Shown here: one piece after another, positions 26,136 to 36,400 of the stretch
How positions within the stretch are numbered: the first letter of the stretch is position 1
How the letters are laid out: each line of letters opens with the position of its first letter
NCBI GenBank assembly: GCA_963834685.1
Contig: CAWICW010000012.1
Coordinates: 78,539 to 142,538, forward strand
DNA length: 64,000 nt
Direction: 5' to 3'
Source of the DNA: Palsa-504 sp963834685
GTDB lineage: Bacteria > Actinomycetota > Actinomycetes > Streptosporangiales > Streptosporangiaceae
The notes under the pieces: generated by a model
The model's database searches: none
The model's input: only the letters and a program-made list of their open reading frames with translations
Told to the model about the DNA's origin: nothing
Made by a program: the position numbers and the translations under genes

Positions 26136-27936
26136 CGATGGCGAAGTCGGGGTTGGGGTCGTCGATGAGAGACATCAGCCGTCCCAGGACGGCGGGGTCG
26201 CCGGATATGTCGATGCCGTCGGGCTTGGCGGTGGCCAGGAGCTGCAGCAGCTGGGGCCTGGTCAGCGTCACCGTCAGGTCTGCCGCCTGGTTTGCGGTGG
26301 TGGGGTAGTGGATGAGGGCGCCGCTGCTGAGTTCCATCCGGTAGTTCTCGTGGGTGTCGGTGAAGTGCCAGCCGATTGTCAGGTGCTGGTCCCACGCTTT
26401 CGGGCCGTTGATGCGGATGGCGATCGAGTCGAACAGCTGGGTGATAGTCAGCGCCGGGGCCAGGCCGGCGCTGCTGACTTCGGTGTGCTCGATCGTGCCG
26501 GTCCGTAGCTCCTTCGCGCCGGTGAGGTAGCTGTTGCGCCAGGTCGCGTTCTCCGCGCCGTAGCCCAGCCGCTCCAGGACGGTGGCGAGCAGCTCCCGTG
26601 CGGCGTCATTGTCCGGCTCGGCGAATACGGCGTGGCTGGCCAGCTCGGCGGCGAACCGCAGGTCGCCCTGCTCAAAGAACTCCCGCGCCTTGGCGACCGT
26701 CAGGTCGGTCCCGCCAAGTGCCTGCACGTACCGCGTCCCGGCGGCCTGCGGGGGATGCTGCCACAGGTGGGCCGGGTTGGCGTCGTACCAGCCGAGGTAA
26801 CGCTGGTAGATCGCCTTGACGTTGTGATTGGCTGATCCGTAGTAGCCGCGCGCGTGCCAGGCCCGGTCCAGGTCGGGCGGCAGCTCGATCATCTCGGCGA
26901 TCTCGCTGTGGATGAAGCCCTGGTTGATCAACCGCAGCGTCTGGTCGTGCAGGTAGGCATACAGGTCCCGCTGCTGGGTCAGGAAGGCGACGATGTCGCC
27001 GGTGCCCCAGGCGGGCCAGTGGTGCGAGGCGAACGCCACATCCGACTGCCCGGCGAACAGCTCGATCGCCTCGGCTAGGTACCGCGACCAGATCCGGGGG
27101 TCACGGACCTGCGCGCCCCGCAGAGTTAGCAGGTTGTGCATGTTGTGGGTGGCGTTCTCGGCCATGCACAGGGCCCGCTTATCAGGGAAGTAGAAGTTCA
27201 TCTCCGCCGGGCACTCAGTGGCCGGGGTCAGCTGGAAGACGACGCGCACCCCGTCGAGGATCTCTTGCTGGCCTGTGCGGGTGATGTCGACGGTCGGCGC
27301 GATCAGGCCCACTGCGCCGGTCGACCCGCCCGCCCCCAGGCCGATCCCCAGGGTGCCGGTCGGGCTCTTGGGCAGGCCGATGGCGGCGTAGTAGTAGCTG
27401 CGGCGCAGCATCGCCGTCCCGGCGTAGACGTTTTCCGACACCGCGTGCTCGAGGAAATGTTCGGGCGCGAGGATCGGGACCTTGGTATCGGCGTCGACCA
27501 CGCCCAGGACTCCGCCGAAATGATCCAGGTGGGCGTGGGTGTAGATGACGGCCGTGACGGCGCGGTCGCCCCGGTGCCGCCGGTACAGGGCGATTGCCGC
27601 GGCTGCGACCTCCTGGGAGATCAGCGGGTCGATAACGATAACGCCGTGGTCGCTTTCCACCAGTGTCATGTTGGACATCTCGAAGCCGCGGACCTGGTAG
27701 ATCCCGTCGGTCACCTCATACAGGCCGTGCCTGGCCGTCAGCTGGGCCTGCCGCCACAGGCTAGGACTAACGGTGTCCGGGCAGGCGCCGTCGAGGAATC
27801 CCCAGGAATCCATGTCCCAGACCACGCGCCCATCCGCAGCCTTGATCACCATCGGCTCCAGCGTGCCGATAAAGCCGCGATCGGAACTGGCGAAGTCAGC
27901 GCGGTCGCTCAAATCAGCAGCGATGGGTGAAGGCAT
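26125..27936 (-). CDS. Linear alkylsulfatase, metallo-beta-lactamase fold (SdsA/YjcS-like)
   Basis: 603 aa. Hydrolyses primary alkyl sulfates such as dodecyl sulfate to alcohol and sulfate by family analogy. The zinc-binding motif is YTHAHLDHFGGVLGV (THxHxDH), with later ligands in CMAENATHNMHNLLTLRG and ASHHWPAWG. After the catalytic domain comes the helical dimerisation region (GYYGSANHNVKAIYQRYLGW YDANPAHLW) and a C-terminal SCP2-like lipid-binding domain (about 480-603). ATG 27934-27936 is chosen for its GGGAG upstream. No signal peptide, so probably cytoplasmic, unlike Pseudomonas SdsA1. Standalone. Confidence 0.93.
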   Translation of the reverse strand: MPSPIAADLSDRADFASSDRGFIGTLEPMVIKAADGRVVWDMDSWGFLDGACPDTVSPSLWRQAQLTARHGLYEVTDGIYQVRGFEMSNMTLVESDHGVIVIDPLISQEVAAAAIALYRRHRGDRAVTAVIYTHAHLDHFGGVLGVVDADTKVPILAPEHFLEHAVSENVYAGTAMLRRSYYYAAIGLPKSPTGTLGIGLGAGGSTGAVGLIAPTVDITRTGQQEILDGVRVVFQLTPATECPAEMNFYFPDKRALCMAENATHNMHNLLTLRGAQVRDPRIWSRYLAEAIELFAGQSDVAFASHHWPAWGTGDIVAFLTQQRDLYAYLHDQTLRLINQGFIHSEIAEMIELPPDLDRAWHARGYYGSANHNVKAIYQRYLGWYDANPAHLWQHPPQAAGTRYVQALGGTDLTVAKAREFFEQGDLRFAAELASHAVFAEPDNDAARELLATVLERLGYGAENATWRNSYLTGAKELRTGTIEHTEVSSAGLAPALTITQLFDSIAIRINGPKAWDQHLTIGWHFTDTHENYRMELSSGALIHYPTTANQAADLTVTLTRPQLLQLLATAKPDGIDISGDPAVLGRLMSLIDDPNPDFAIVTP

Positions 27937-28621
27937 CTGTTTCTCCCTGGTCAGCCTCATGCCGGGCGGACCGCCCACGCGAGGTCGTAGGTGATGAGCT
28001 ATTCCCAGCGGTCGTGATCTCTTCAGCATGCGCGCCGTTAAGGCGCAGCCCGCGTCGTTCTTGTGCGTGCCCGGACCTCAGCTCCTTCCGGGGGGCTACC
28101 CCGGGGGCTTGAGCCGGTGACGGTGGTGGCGGGACGCGCGGTAGGCCAGACACCGGCAGTGAGACTACCACGACTCCATGCTGGCAGCGGGCGCGCACCA
28201 TCACCTCATCCGCTTCGGGCGACCTGGCGGGCGGCGGCGTTTCGGGAACCACCAGCCCCGAAGGTGTGCGCATACGGCCGTACCCGACTCTGACCTGCCG
28301 ATTCTTGTACACCCAGGTAGCCGGTGCTGACCCGTTGGCCCCACCTGAGGCGTCCAAATCACCGGTGCCAATACTGTCCTCAACGGCGGCCGGGCTCCCC
28401 GGCGCCCGGCAGATCGAGCAGCGCTGATCCCTCCGGCCGTACGCGCCGACGCACAGATAATCCTGTTCGGCGTGGCTCGACTCGGCCGCCTGGGCGACCG
28501 GTTTGCCGATCAGGCGGTTCGCGTTCGTCCTGGGGTCGCTGTCCGTGACCGTCGGGTTATATGGGCAGCTTCGCCCGACCGCCGCCACTGCCGGGCGAAG
28601 CTGCGCCAGTTGGGTGTGCCG
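27937..28621. other. Intergenic region, no gene recognised
   Basis: About 685 bp between two minus-strand genes. Overlapping frames show only GC-bias peptides. It contains the hairpin at 28088-28104. Confidence 0.4.
28088..28104. terminator. GC-rich hairpin, possible terminator
   Basis: CCGGGG and CCCCGG pair around a 5-nt loop, with CTCA and TGAG further out at 28077 and 28110. No U-run follows. It could terminate integrase-side transcription before the alkylsulfatase gene, but this is weak. Confidence 0.25.
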
Positions 28622-29539
28622 TTACCGGGCGGCGCCTGCGAGATAGGCGGCGACGATGTAGGTTGCATGCCGGTCCAGGCTGCCGCGGGCCCGGTCATAC
28701 CGCATCGTGGTTCTCGGGTCAGCATGCGACGCGGCTTCTTGGACGTCGCGCAGCGGGACCCCGGCGTCGAGCGCGGCGGTGATGAACGCGTGCCGCAGCG
28801 TGTGGGGCGTGACGGTCTTGGCGATCCCGGCGCGGCGGGCGGTCTTGCGGACGATCCGTCCGGCGCCGTGCCGGTCCAGCCGCCGCCCGTCCGCAGCCAG
28901 GAACACCGGGCCATCCGTCCGTTCCCCGACGGCCAGGTCGATCGCCCAGGCCGTGCGCGGCGCCAGTGGAACGGTCACCACCTTGCCGCCCTTACGGGTG
29001 ATCGTCAGCGTCCGGTGTCCGCGCTCCAGACCCAGGTGTTCGATGTCGGCGCCGGTGGCCTCCGAGACCCGCAGCCCGTTCAGCGCGAGCAGAGAGATCA
29101 GCGCGTGCTCAAGCGGCGGGCCGAGCCCGGCGGCTACCAGGAGCGCGCCCAGCTCGTTGCGGTCCAGGGCGACGGCGTGCGACTCGTAGTCCACCCGCGG
29201 ACGGCGGACGTGCGCGGCCGGGGAATGCTCGAGGAGCTCTTCTTCGACGGCGTACTTGTAGAACCCGGCGATGGTGCACAGCCGCCGGGTGACAGTCGCG
29301 CAAGCCCGGCCGCGGGCTTCGAGTTCCCGGGCAAAGCTTTCGATGTCGGCACGGCGGACGGCGAACAAGGCAAGCGACCGGGTGCGACACCAGCTGGTGA
29401 ACTGGCGCAGGTCCAGCGCGTACGCCTCGCGGGTCAGGCCGCGGAATCCGGCCAGGTATCCGGCGAGGGCGAGCCGTTCTGGATCGGTGAAGGCGGGCTG
29501 GATCGTGGCGAGCGCGGTTGATGGGGTGGCAGTGGTCAT
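28622..29539 (-). CDS. Tyrosine recombinase/integrase (XerC/D-like)
   Basis: 305 aa. N-terminal SAM-like core-binding domain (about 15-100: TREAYALDLRQFTSWC, FARELEARGRACATVTRRLC) and catalytic domain with the full residue set: Arg in LNGLRVSEATG, Lys in TITRKGGKVVTVPL, His-x-x-Arg in TPHTLRHAFITAALD, His in EAASHADPRTTMRYDRAR and Tyr in MRYDRA. Start ATG 29537-29539 with GGGAGGTG upstream. Beside it lie gene fragments, but no att pair or excisionase was found, so whether it serves an integrated element or a shuffled gene cassette is unclear. Confidence 0.93.
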   Translation of the reverse strand: MTTATPSTALATIQPAFTDPERLALAGYLAGFRGLTREAYALDLRQFTSWCRTRSLALFAVRRADIESFARELEARGRACATVTRRLCTIAGFYKYAVEEELLEHSPAAHVRRPRVDYESHAVALDRNELGALLVAAGLGPPLEHALISLLALNGLRVSEATGADIEHLGLERGHRTLTITRKGGKVVTVPLAPRTAWAIDLAVGERTDGPVFLAADGRRLDRHGAGRIVRKTARRAGIAKTVTPHTLRHAFITAALDAGVPLRDVQEAASHADPRTTMRYDRARGSLDRHATYIVAAYLAGAAR

Positions 29540-29762
29540 CGGGCACCTCCCGGCCGGGCTGGAACCGGGGAAGGCTGGGCCAGTTCCGGTCCCAGCGGTT
29601 AAGCGGAAACCCAACGTAAGCTGCCTGGTCCGGTCACGCTATGCCACAGACGCGCGAGTGCCGGAGGCCGGCACGCCAGGTGAGAACGCTCCAGATCGCC
29701 GAGTCTGTACGCGAGGACTGTGAGGCGGGGGGATTGCTGGTGGTGCGCATATTGGCCAATTC

Positions 29763-29937
29763 TGTGTCGGGCTGGTGGACCGGCGGTTCAACCGGGCCCG
29801 GTATGACGCTGACGCAGCACTGACCGCGTTCGCGGCCGGGCTCAAGGACGCGGTGGACCTGGGCTCGATCCGAGATGACCTGGCCCACCGTCGTCCGCCA
29901 GGCCGTGGAGGTCATCCATTTCCCGGTGTGGATTGAG
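29763..29937 (+). pseudogene. C-terminal fragment of an actinobacterial multi-helix membrane/sensor protein
   Basis: The plus strand encodes VGLVDRRFNRARYDADAALT then AFAAGLKDAVDLGSIRDDLA, and after a 1-nt frame change VVRQAVEVIHFPVWIE. This is the V-x-R-R-F-N-R-x-R-Y-D ... F-x-x-x-L-x-D-x-V-D-L signature found just after the membrane helices of many actinobacterial sensor-like proteins. Nothing of the preceding membrane part remains, and the fragment ends where the exchanger fragment begins. Confidence 0.7.
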
Positions 29938-29939
29938 GA

Positions 29940-30250
29940 CCACCACCCCGGCGGTGCAGGCTGATGCGGCCGGCGACGACGGTGCCCAGGCCCAGCAGGG
30001 CAACCAGGTTGAACACGTTGGAGCCGATGACGACCCCGGCGCCGAGCCGCGGCTGGCGGCCGGCCATCGCGGTGATCGCCGCGGTGACTTCGGGCGCGTC
30101 CGCCGCGAGCGCCGCAACCAGGCCGAGCAGGGCCTCGGACAGGCCCAGGCGCTCGCCGACCCGCTCCAGCCGGGAGACCAGCAGCCAGCTCGTGGCCAGG
30201 CTGATCATCGCACCGGCCAGGAAAGCCGCCGCCGCAAGCGCCGCGGACAT
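29940..30250 (-). pseudogene. N-terminal fragment of a Na+/Ca2+ exchanger (CaCA family)
   Basis: From ATG 30248-30250 (GAGGAGG nine bases upstream) about 100 residues of a cation/calcium exchanger are readable: a first helix SAALAAAAFLAGAMISLATS, then VGERLGLSEALLGLVAALAA, DAPEVTAAITAMAGRQPRLG and VVIGSNVFNLVALLGLGTVV (alpha-1 repeat with G-S-N-x-F-N). The family's Glu-Pro or Asp-Ala-Pro-Glu signature is present as ADAPEVT. Full proteins are over 300 aa; this one changes frame at about 29960 and stops where the sensor fragment starts. Confidence 0.8.
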
Positions 30251-30472
30251 CCTTGTCATCCTCCTCGGTAAGAGCTGCCCGGCCGCAGGTCCCGCGGGCC
30301 CCGGTCCGGAGCCGTCTGTCAGTGAGTCCCTGCCCTGGAGCAGCTGTCATCCGCCCGGCGCCGGGCCGGGCGCTGAGCCCGGCCCGGGAACCTCGCGGCC
30401 GCCGGCCGATCGCCGATCGGGTGCGTCTGCCCAAGCCAAGTTGTAGCAGCTGATAGAGTTATAGTGCAGTAA

Positions 30473-30485
30473 TTGCAGTATGCAA
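30473..30485. promoter_or_regulatory. Palindrome upstream of the MarR gene, likely autoregulatory operator
   Basis: TTGCA-GTA-TGCAA, a perfect 5-bp inverted repeat with 3-bp spacer, lies 14 bp before the marR-type start, in an AT-rich patch that also holds TATAGT at 30460-30465 (candidate -10). A second half-site TGCAG is at 30465-30469. The position suits repression of the marR-clc operon by its own product. Confidence 0.55.
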
Positions 30486-30498
30486 GTAAAAATGAGGG

Positions 30499-31068
30499 GT
30501 GAGGGTGGCGGAGTACCTGGTCGACGAGGCCGCGGTGGATGCGGTGCTGACGGCGAGCCGAGCGCTGGTCGCCGTGGCGACCATGTCGCTGGGCGGAGCG
30601 GCGGAGGACACGACGATCGCCCAGTACCGGGCGCTGGTCGTGCTCGCCTCCCGCGGCCCGCAGCGGATGACCGACCTGGCCGCCGCGCTGGCGGTGACGC
30701 CCTCGACGGCCGGGCGGATGTGCGACAGGCTGGTGCGCAAGGGGCTGATCCGCCGCCACCGGGCCCGGGCCGACCGCCGGGCCGTGCAGGTCTCCATCAC
30801 CGCCGCCGGCCTGCAGGTCGTCAGCCAGGCGACCGCGCGCCGCCGGGCGCTGATCGCCGGTATCTTGGGCAAGCTCCCGCCCCGGCAGCAGCCCGCGGTG
30901 GCCAGTGCCCTGCAGGCTTTCGCCCGGGCCGCCGGGGAGATCCCCGACAGCCTGTGGCCCGCAGATCCCGCAGATCCCGCAGATCCCGCAGACCCCGCGG
31001 AGCGGCAGCCGGCGGCCCGGACCGGGCCCGGGCGGGCGCGGCCCGCCAGCGCGAAGGCACGATCATGA
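30499..31068 (+). CDS. MarR-family transcriptional regulator
   Basis: 189 aa. Winged helix-turn-helix of the MarR type: AQYRALVVLASRGPQRMTDL, AAALAVTPSTAGRMCDRLVR (recognition helix), KGLIRRHRARADRRAVQVSI (wing). It is followed by the dimerisation helices and a tail with a repeated Ala-Asp-Pro unit encoded by four copies of a 9-bp repeat (30960-30998). Start GTG 30499; a second GTG at 30505 is possible. Its stop overlaps the clc start (ATGA), so it most likely controls the channel gene in response to an unknown ligand or ion stress. Confidence 0.92.
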   Translation: MRVAEYLVDEAAVDAVLTASRALVAVATMSLGGAAEDTTIAQYRALVVLASRGPQRMTDLAAALAVTPSTAGRMCDRLVRKGLIRRHRARADRRAVQVSITAAGLQVVSQATARRRALIAGILGKLPPRQQPAVASALQAFARAAGEIPDSLWPADPADPADPADPAERQPAARTGPGRARPASAKARS

Positions 31069-33162
31069 CCGGCAGCCTCCCCGCGGCTGCGCCGCCGCCG
31101 GCACCCCGGCGGGCCGGGCGGGCTGGCGGCTGGCTGCGCGGCTCGCGGGCCGGGCTGCTGGCCATCGCCCTGGTCGTGGGGGCCGGATCCGGGCTGGGCG
31201 CGGTAGCGTTCCGGTACCTGATCTACTTCTTCACCTGGCTGGCCACCGGGCGTGTGCTGTTCGGCCAGCAGGGCCGCGTCCCCAGCGCTCATTTCCCCGG
31301 GCTGGGGCTGGCGTTCTTCGTGGTGATCCCGGTGATCGGCGGGCTGATCTACGGGCCGCTGATCTACCGGTACGCCCGCGAGGCCCGCGGCCACGGCGTG
31401 CCCGAGGTGATGATCGCCGTCGCCGACGAAGGCGGCCGGATCCGGCCCCAGGTCGCCGCCGTGAAGTCGGTCGCCTCCGCCATCTGCATCGGGGCCGGCG
31501 GGTCGGTCGGCCGGGAGGGCCCGATCGTGCAGATCGGCTCCGCGCTGGCCTCCAGCTTGGGCCAGTGGGTCAAGATGCCGGAGAGCCGGCTGCGGATCCT
31601 GGTCGCCTGCGGCGCCGCCGGCGGCATCGCCGCCACGTTCAACGCCCCGATCACCGGGGTGTTCTTCGGGGTGGAGATCATCTTGCGGGAGTTCTCCGTC
31701 GAGGCGATCTTCACCGTGATGCTGTCCGCGACGGTCGCCGACCTGGTCAGCCGCCAGTTCCTGGGCAGCGCCCCGTTCTTGTCCGGGCTGCCGTCCGGGA
31801 TCGCTTTGCACCACCTGACCAGCTACCTGCTGGTGGCGGCCCTGGCGGTGGTGGCGGCGCTGGTCGGGCTGGCGTTCGCGAAGATCCTGTACGCGACCGA
31901 GGACCTGTGCGACAAGGTGTGGGAGAACCGCCCGGAATGGGCCCGGCCCGCCACCGGCGGGATCGCGCTCGGGCTGCTGCTGCTCGCCCTGCCGCAGATG
32001 TACGGCGTCGGCTACCCGGTGCTGTACAAGGCGGTCGGCGGCAGCTACGCCCTGTGGTTCCTGATCGTGCTGGCGGCCGGGAAGATCATCGCGTGCAGCC
32101 TGACCATCGGCATCGGCGGATCGGGCGGGGTGTTCGCCCCGTCGCTGTTCATCGGCGCCACCTCCGGCATGGCCTTCGGCGAGATCGCCGGCCACCTGCT
32201 CGGCCCGGCCGCCGGGCAGCCCGCCCTGTACGCCGTCGTCGCGATGGGCGCGGTGTTCGCGTCCGCGGCCCGGGCGCCGCTGACCTCGGTGGCCAGCGTG
32301 GTGGAGATGACCGGCGACTTCACTCTTACCTTGCCGGTCCTGCTCGCCGTCGCCATCGCCACCGCCACCTCCCGCGCCCTGAGCTACGGCACCATCTACA
32401 CCACCAAACTGCTGCGCCGCGGCACCGACATCGACCGCCCTCCCTCTGCGGACCCGTTCGAGGACCTGACCGCCGCCGACGCCATGCGCCCTTTCCCGGT
32501 GCCGCTGCCCGCCGGAACCGGACCCTCCGGCCTGCCGGACGGCCCGGGCCGCGCGTCCCTGCCCGGGCCGGTCACCCATCAGCACCATCCGCAGGTGCTG
32601 TTCGCCACCGAGTCCCTCACCCAGGCGCTGCGCCAGCTCGAACTCTACGGGCGCGACGGGCTGCCGGTCATCGCCGATGACGGCCAGCACCTGCAGGGCT
32701 GGATCACCACCCAGAACGTGCTGCAAGCCGTCGCCCGCCACATCCACGCCGCCCAGGCCGGCGCCACGCAGCCACAGCCCGCCGCCGGACCGGCCCCCCA
32801 CGGCCCGCACGATGATCCCGGCCAGGCGCCGGCTCCGCTGGGCGGATACCAGGTCCTGGAGATCACCATCGCGGCCGGCGTCGCCGGCCGCCGGCCGCGC
32901 ACTCGGCGACACCACCTGGCCGCCCGGCTGGACCCCGGTCGCGGTCCTGGACAACCACACTCTCCGCGACCCCGACCCCGGCGTCACCCTGGCCCCCGGC
33001 GACCGCGTCAGCCTGCTCGCCCGCACCCAGCAGAACCCGGAGCCAGCACCTCCCCGCGGCAAACCCGCCAGCCAGCCAGGCGACCAGGGCGCAGATGCCC
33101 GGCCAGCCGGGCAGCCGCCGGGGCCCGAAGACCGTGACCAGGGCCCGCAGCCGGCACAGTGA
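31065..33162 (+). CDS. ClC-family chloride channel/transporter with CBS and TrkA-C-like domains (one frame break)
   Basis: The unbroken frame runs 31065-33137 (690 aa). Membrane domain has CIGAGGSVGREGPIVQIGSA (gating Glu in GxEGP), CGAAGGIAATFNAPITGVFF, and TIGIGGSGGVFAPSLFIGAT (GxFxP). A CBS pair follows (about 465-560: FEDLTAADAMRPFPV, VIADDGQHLQGWITTQNVL). At about 32877 the frame must shift by one base to read RALGDTTWPPGWTPVAVLDN then VTLAPGDRVSLLART, a TrkA-C (RCK-C) domain ending at 33162. Without the shift the tail is Arg/Pro-rich nonsense. A single-base error or mutation in GC-rich DNA is likely. The classical GSGIP motif is not seen. Translationally coupled to the MarR gene. Confidence 0.9.
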
Positions 33163-33401
33163 CGCCGGACGAACCCCCTCGTAAGCCGCCGACATCGGTC
33201 CGGCGGTGGGCTGATTACGCAACGCGATCCGGACCGTCTCACGTCAATGAGCCGAATACGCGTGTGGAACGGCATTCGGGGCGCGCTGTCAGTCGCGTGC
33301 AGATCGCCTGGTTCTGAGCGGGTGGCGGGTCGGCTGGCAGGTCGGCGTCCGAAGACTGTGCCGTGGCCGGGTGGACCTGGCCGGGGTATAAATGTCTGGT
33401 G
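33163..33401 (+). promoter_or_regulatory. Upstream region of the second cyclase gene with -10-like TATAAA
   Basis: TATAAA at 33387-33392 lies 10 bp before GTG 33402, with only a weak -35-like TGGCCG 17 bp upstream. As with the first cyclase gene the expected +1 is at or next to the start codon and there is no Shine-Dalgarno, so a leaderless mRNA is likely. CAGATCGCCTGGTTCTGAGC at 33300-33319 resembles other intergenic motifs. Confidence 0.5.
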
Positions 33402-36400
33402 GTGACGTGTCTGCGGTGCGGCGCGTCCCGGGGGGACGGCGACCGGTTTTGTGCCGATTGCGGTGCCCCGCTGGGGCGCTGCCCATCGTGTGGTGAGCCC
33501 GCCTCCCAGGGCCACCGGTTCTGCTCATCGTGTGGCCATGCGCTGGCGGCGGCCGGGCCCGCATCACCGGTGACCACCCTGGCGTCATCGGCGGGCGGGA
33601 CTGCTGGGCCCGTGGCGGAGCGGCGGGTGTGCTCGGTGCTGTTCTGTGACGTGGCCGGGTTCACCCCGCTGTCGGAGGCGCGGGACGCGGAGGCGGTGCG
33701 GGAGTTGCTGTCACAGTATTTCGCGGTGGCGCGGACGGTGATCGGCCGGTACGGCGGGACGGTGGAGAAGTTCATCGGTGACGCGGTGATGGCGGTGTGG
33801 GGCACGCCCGTGGCCGCAGAGGGGGATGCGGAGCGGGCGGTGCGTGCCGGTCTGGACCTGGTGGCCGCGGTGGCGCAGCTGGGGGCCGAGACCGGGGTGC
33901 CGGGTCTGGCGGCGCGGGCCGGGGTGGTGACCGGCGAGGTCGCGGTGACCCTGGGCGCGGTAGGTGAGGGGATGGTGGCCGGGGATGCGGTGAATACAGC
34001 ATCCCGGGTGCAGGCGGCCGCGGAGCCAGGGCAGGTGCTGGTGGACGGGGCGACGCAGCGGCTGGCAGGTGCCGGGGTGGGGTTCGCCGATGCGGGCGAG
34101 CACGTGCTGAAGGGCAAGGCCGGGCCGCAGCGGTTGTGGCGGGCGACCCGGGTGCTGTCGGGAGTGGGCGGTTCGCAGCGGGTCGATGGGCTGGAGGCGC
34201 CGCTGATCGGCCGGGACGCGGAGCTGCGCACGGTCAAGGAGCTGTTCCACGCGGCGGCCGAGCGGCGGGTGCCGCGGCTGCTGGTGATCTCCGGGCCGGC
34301 CGGGGTGGGCAAGTCGCGGCTGGGCTGGGAGTTCCGCAAGTACATCGACGGGCTGGCGGAGCAGGTGTGGTGGCACCGGGGCCGGTGCCTGTCCTACGGG
34401 GACGGGGTGGCGTTCTGGGCGCTGGCCGAGATCGTCCGGCAGCGGCTGGGCATCGCCGAAGAAGACCCTGCCGAGGTGGCAGCAGGCAAGCTGGCGGCCG
34501 GGCTGGACCGGTTCGTGCCGGACCCGGCCGAGCGGGCGTACGTCGGGGTGCGGCTGGGGCGGCTGCTGGGAGTCGGTTTTGCCGGGGATGGTGGGGGGCC
34601 GCTGGCCCGGGAGGAGCTGTTTGCCGGGTGGCGGTTGTTCTTTGAGCGGCTGGCCGCGGAGGGCCCACTGGTGCTGTTGGTCGAGGATGCCCAGTACGCT
34701 GATGCGGGCCTGCTGGACTTCCTGGATCACCTGGTCGACTGGGCCCGGGACCTGCCCATCTACGTGCTGGTGTTCGCCCGGCCCGACCTGGGCCAGACCC
34801 GGCCGGGGTTCGGCACCGGCCGCAACCGCAGCATGCTAACCCTGGATCCGCTGGACGCGGCGTCGATGGACGCGCTGGTGGAAGCCCTGGTGCCGGGCAT
34901 GCTGTCGGCGGCCCGGGCCAAGATCACCGGCCAGGCGCAGGGCGTCCCTCTGTTCGCGGTGGAAACCGTCCGCGCGCTGATCGACCGGGACATCGTCCAG
35001 CCCTTCGAGGGCGTCTACCGCCTGGTCGGCGACGTCGGCGAGCTGGCGGTGCCGGACAGCCTGCACGCGCTGCTGGCCGCCCGGCTGGACGCCCTGGACC
35101 CGCCCGTGCGGCGGCTGGTCGCCGACGCCGCGGTGCTGGGTACCAGCTTCCCTGCCGAGGCGCTGATCGCGGTGTCCGGGCAGGACGAGTCCGCGGTGCG
35201 GTCAGCGCTGGCCGAGCTGGTGCGCCGCGAGGTGCTCACCATATCGGCCGAGCCGTTGTCGCCGGAGCGCGGCAGCTACGGGTTCGCCCAGAACATGCTG
35301 CGCCAGGTCGCCTATGACACCTTGTCTCGCCGCGACCGCAAGGCCCGGCACCTGACGGTGGCCGCGCACCTGCGCGCCACGTTCCCCGGTGACGGGGAAG
35401 AGGTCACCGACGTCATCGCCCGGCATTACCTGGACGCGCTGAACGCCATCCCGGATGACCCAGCCGCTGACGAGATCCGCGGCCAGGCTATCGTCACCCT
35501 GATCCGGGCCGCCGAGCGCGCCGAGCGCACCGGCGCCCCGGCCCGGGCCGCCGCCAGCTACGCCACCGCCGCCGGACTGACTCCGCCGGACATCCAGGAA
35601 AGGCAAGACGCCGCAGGCGAGCAGCCATCAGCCGGCGTGCTGTGGGAGCGCGCCGCGCAGGCCGCCGTCACCAGCGGCGACTGGGCTGCGGCGGTCGAGC
35701 ACGCCGACCGCGCCCGTGAGTATCACCTCGGACGCGGCCAGGCCCGGACGGCCGCCCGGGCCCAGGCCATCTCCGGGTGGGCGCTGCGCCTGTGGGGCCA
35801 TCACGCCGAGGCGCGCGATCAGCTGACCGCCGCGGTGGAGGTGCTGCGGACACAACCCGATACCGACACGGTGCGCGCCCTGGAACAGCTGGCCGCACTG
35901 GAGGTGTTCGCCGGCTCGCCCGATGCGGACAGGCTGTCGACCGAGGCGCTCACCCTGGGCCAGGCCCTCGGTGTGGGCCCCGGTCAGCTCGGCGGCCTGC
36001 TAGTGACCCGCGGGATCTACCTCGCTATGGATGGCAGGCTCCCCCAGGGGATCGCCTACTTCCGCGAGGGCGCGGGGCTGGCCACCCAGGCAGGCGACAA
36101 CATCACCCTGGGACGCGCCCTGCTCAACCTGTCGGACCCGCTGACAGTCACCGACCCTGCAGCCGCAGCGGAGGCCGCCCGCACTGCTGCCGGGCACCTG
36201 CGCCGCACCGGGGCCCGGGACTACCTGGCAGTCGCGATCGACAACCTGGCCCAGGCGCTGCTGATGCTCGGCGACTGGGACGCCGCCGAGGCCGAACTCA
36301 CCCAGGCCATGGACGCCGACGGGCTGGCCGACAACGAGTTCCTCGCCTCCTACCGGGGCTGGCTGGCGGCGCTGCGCGGCGACACCGCAACCGCCCAGAC

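Noticed and set aside
30459..33515. A 1018-codon open frame antisense to the MarR-ClC operon
   Set aside because: Low-complexity composition and exact overlap with well-supported genes on the other strand.
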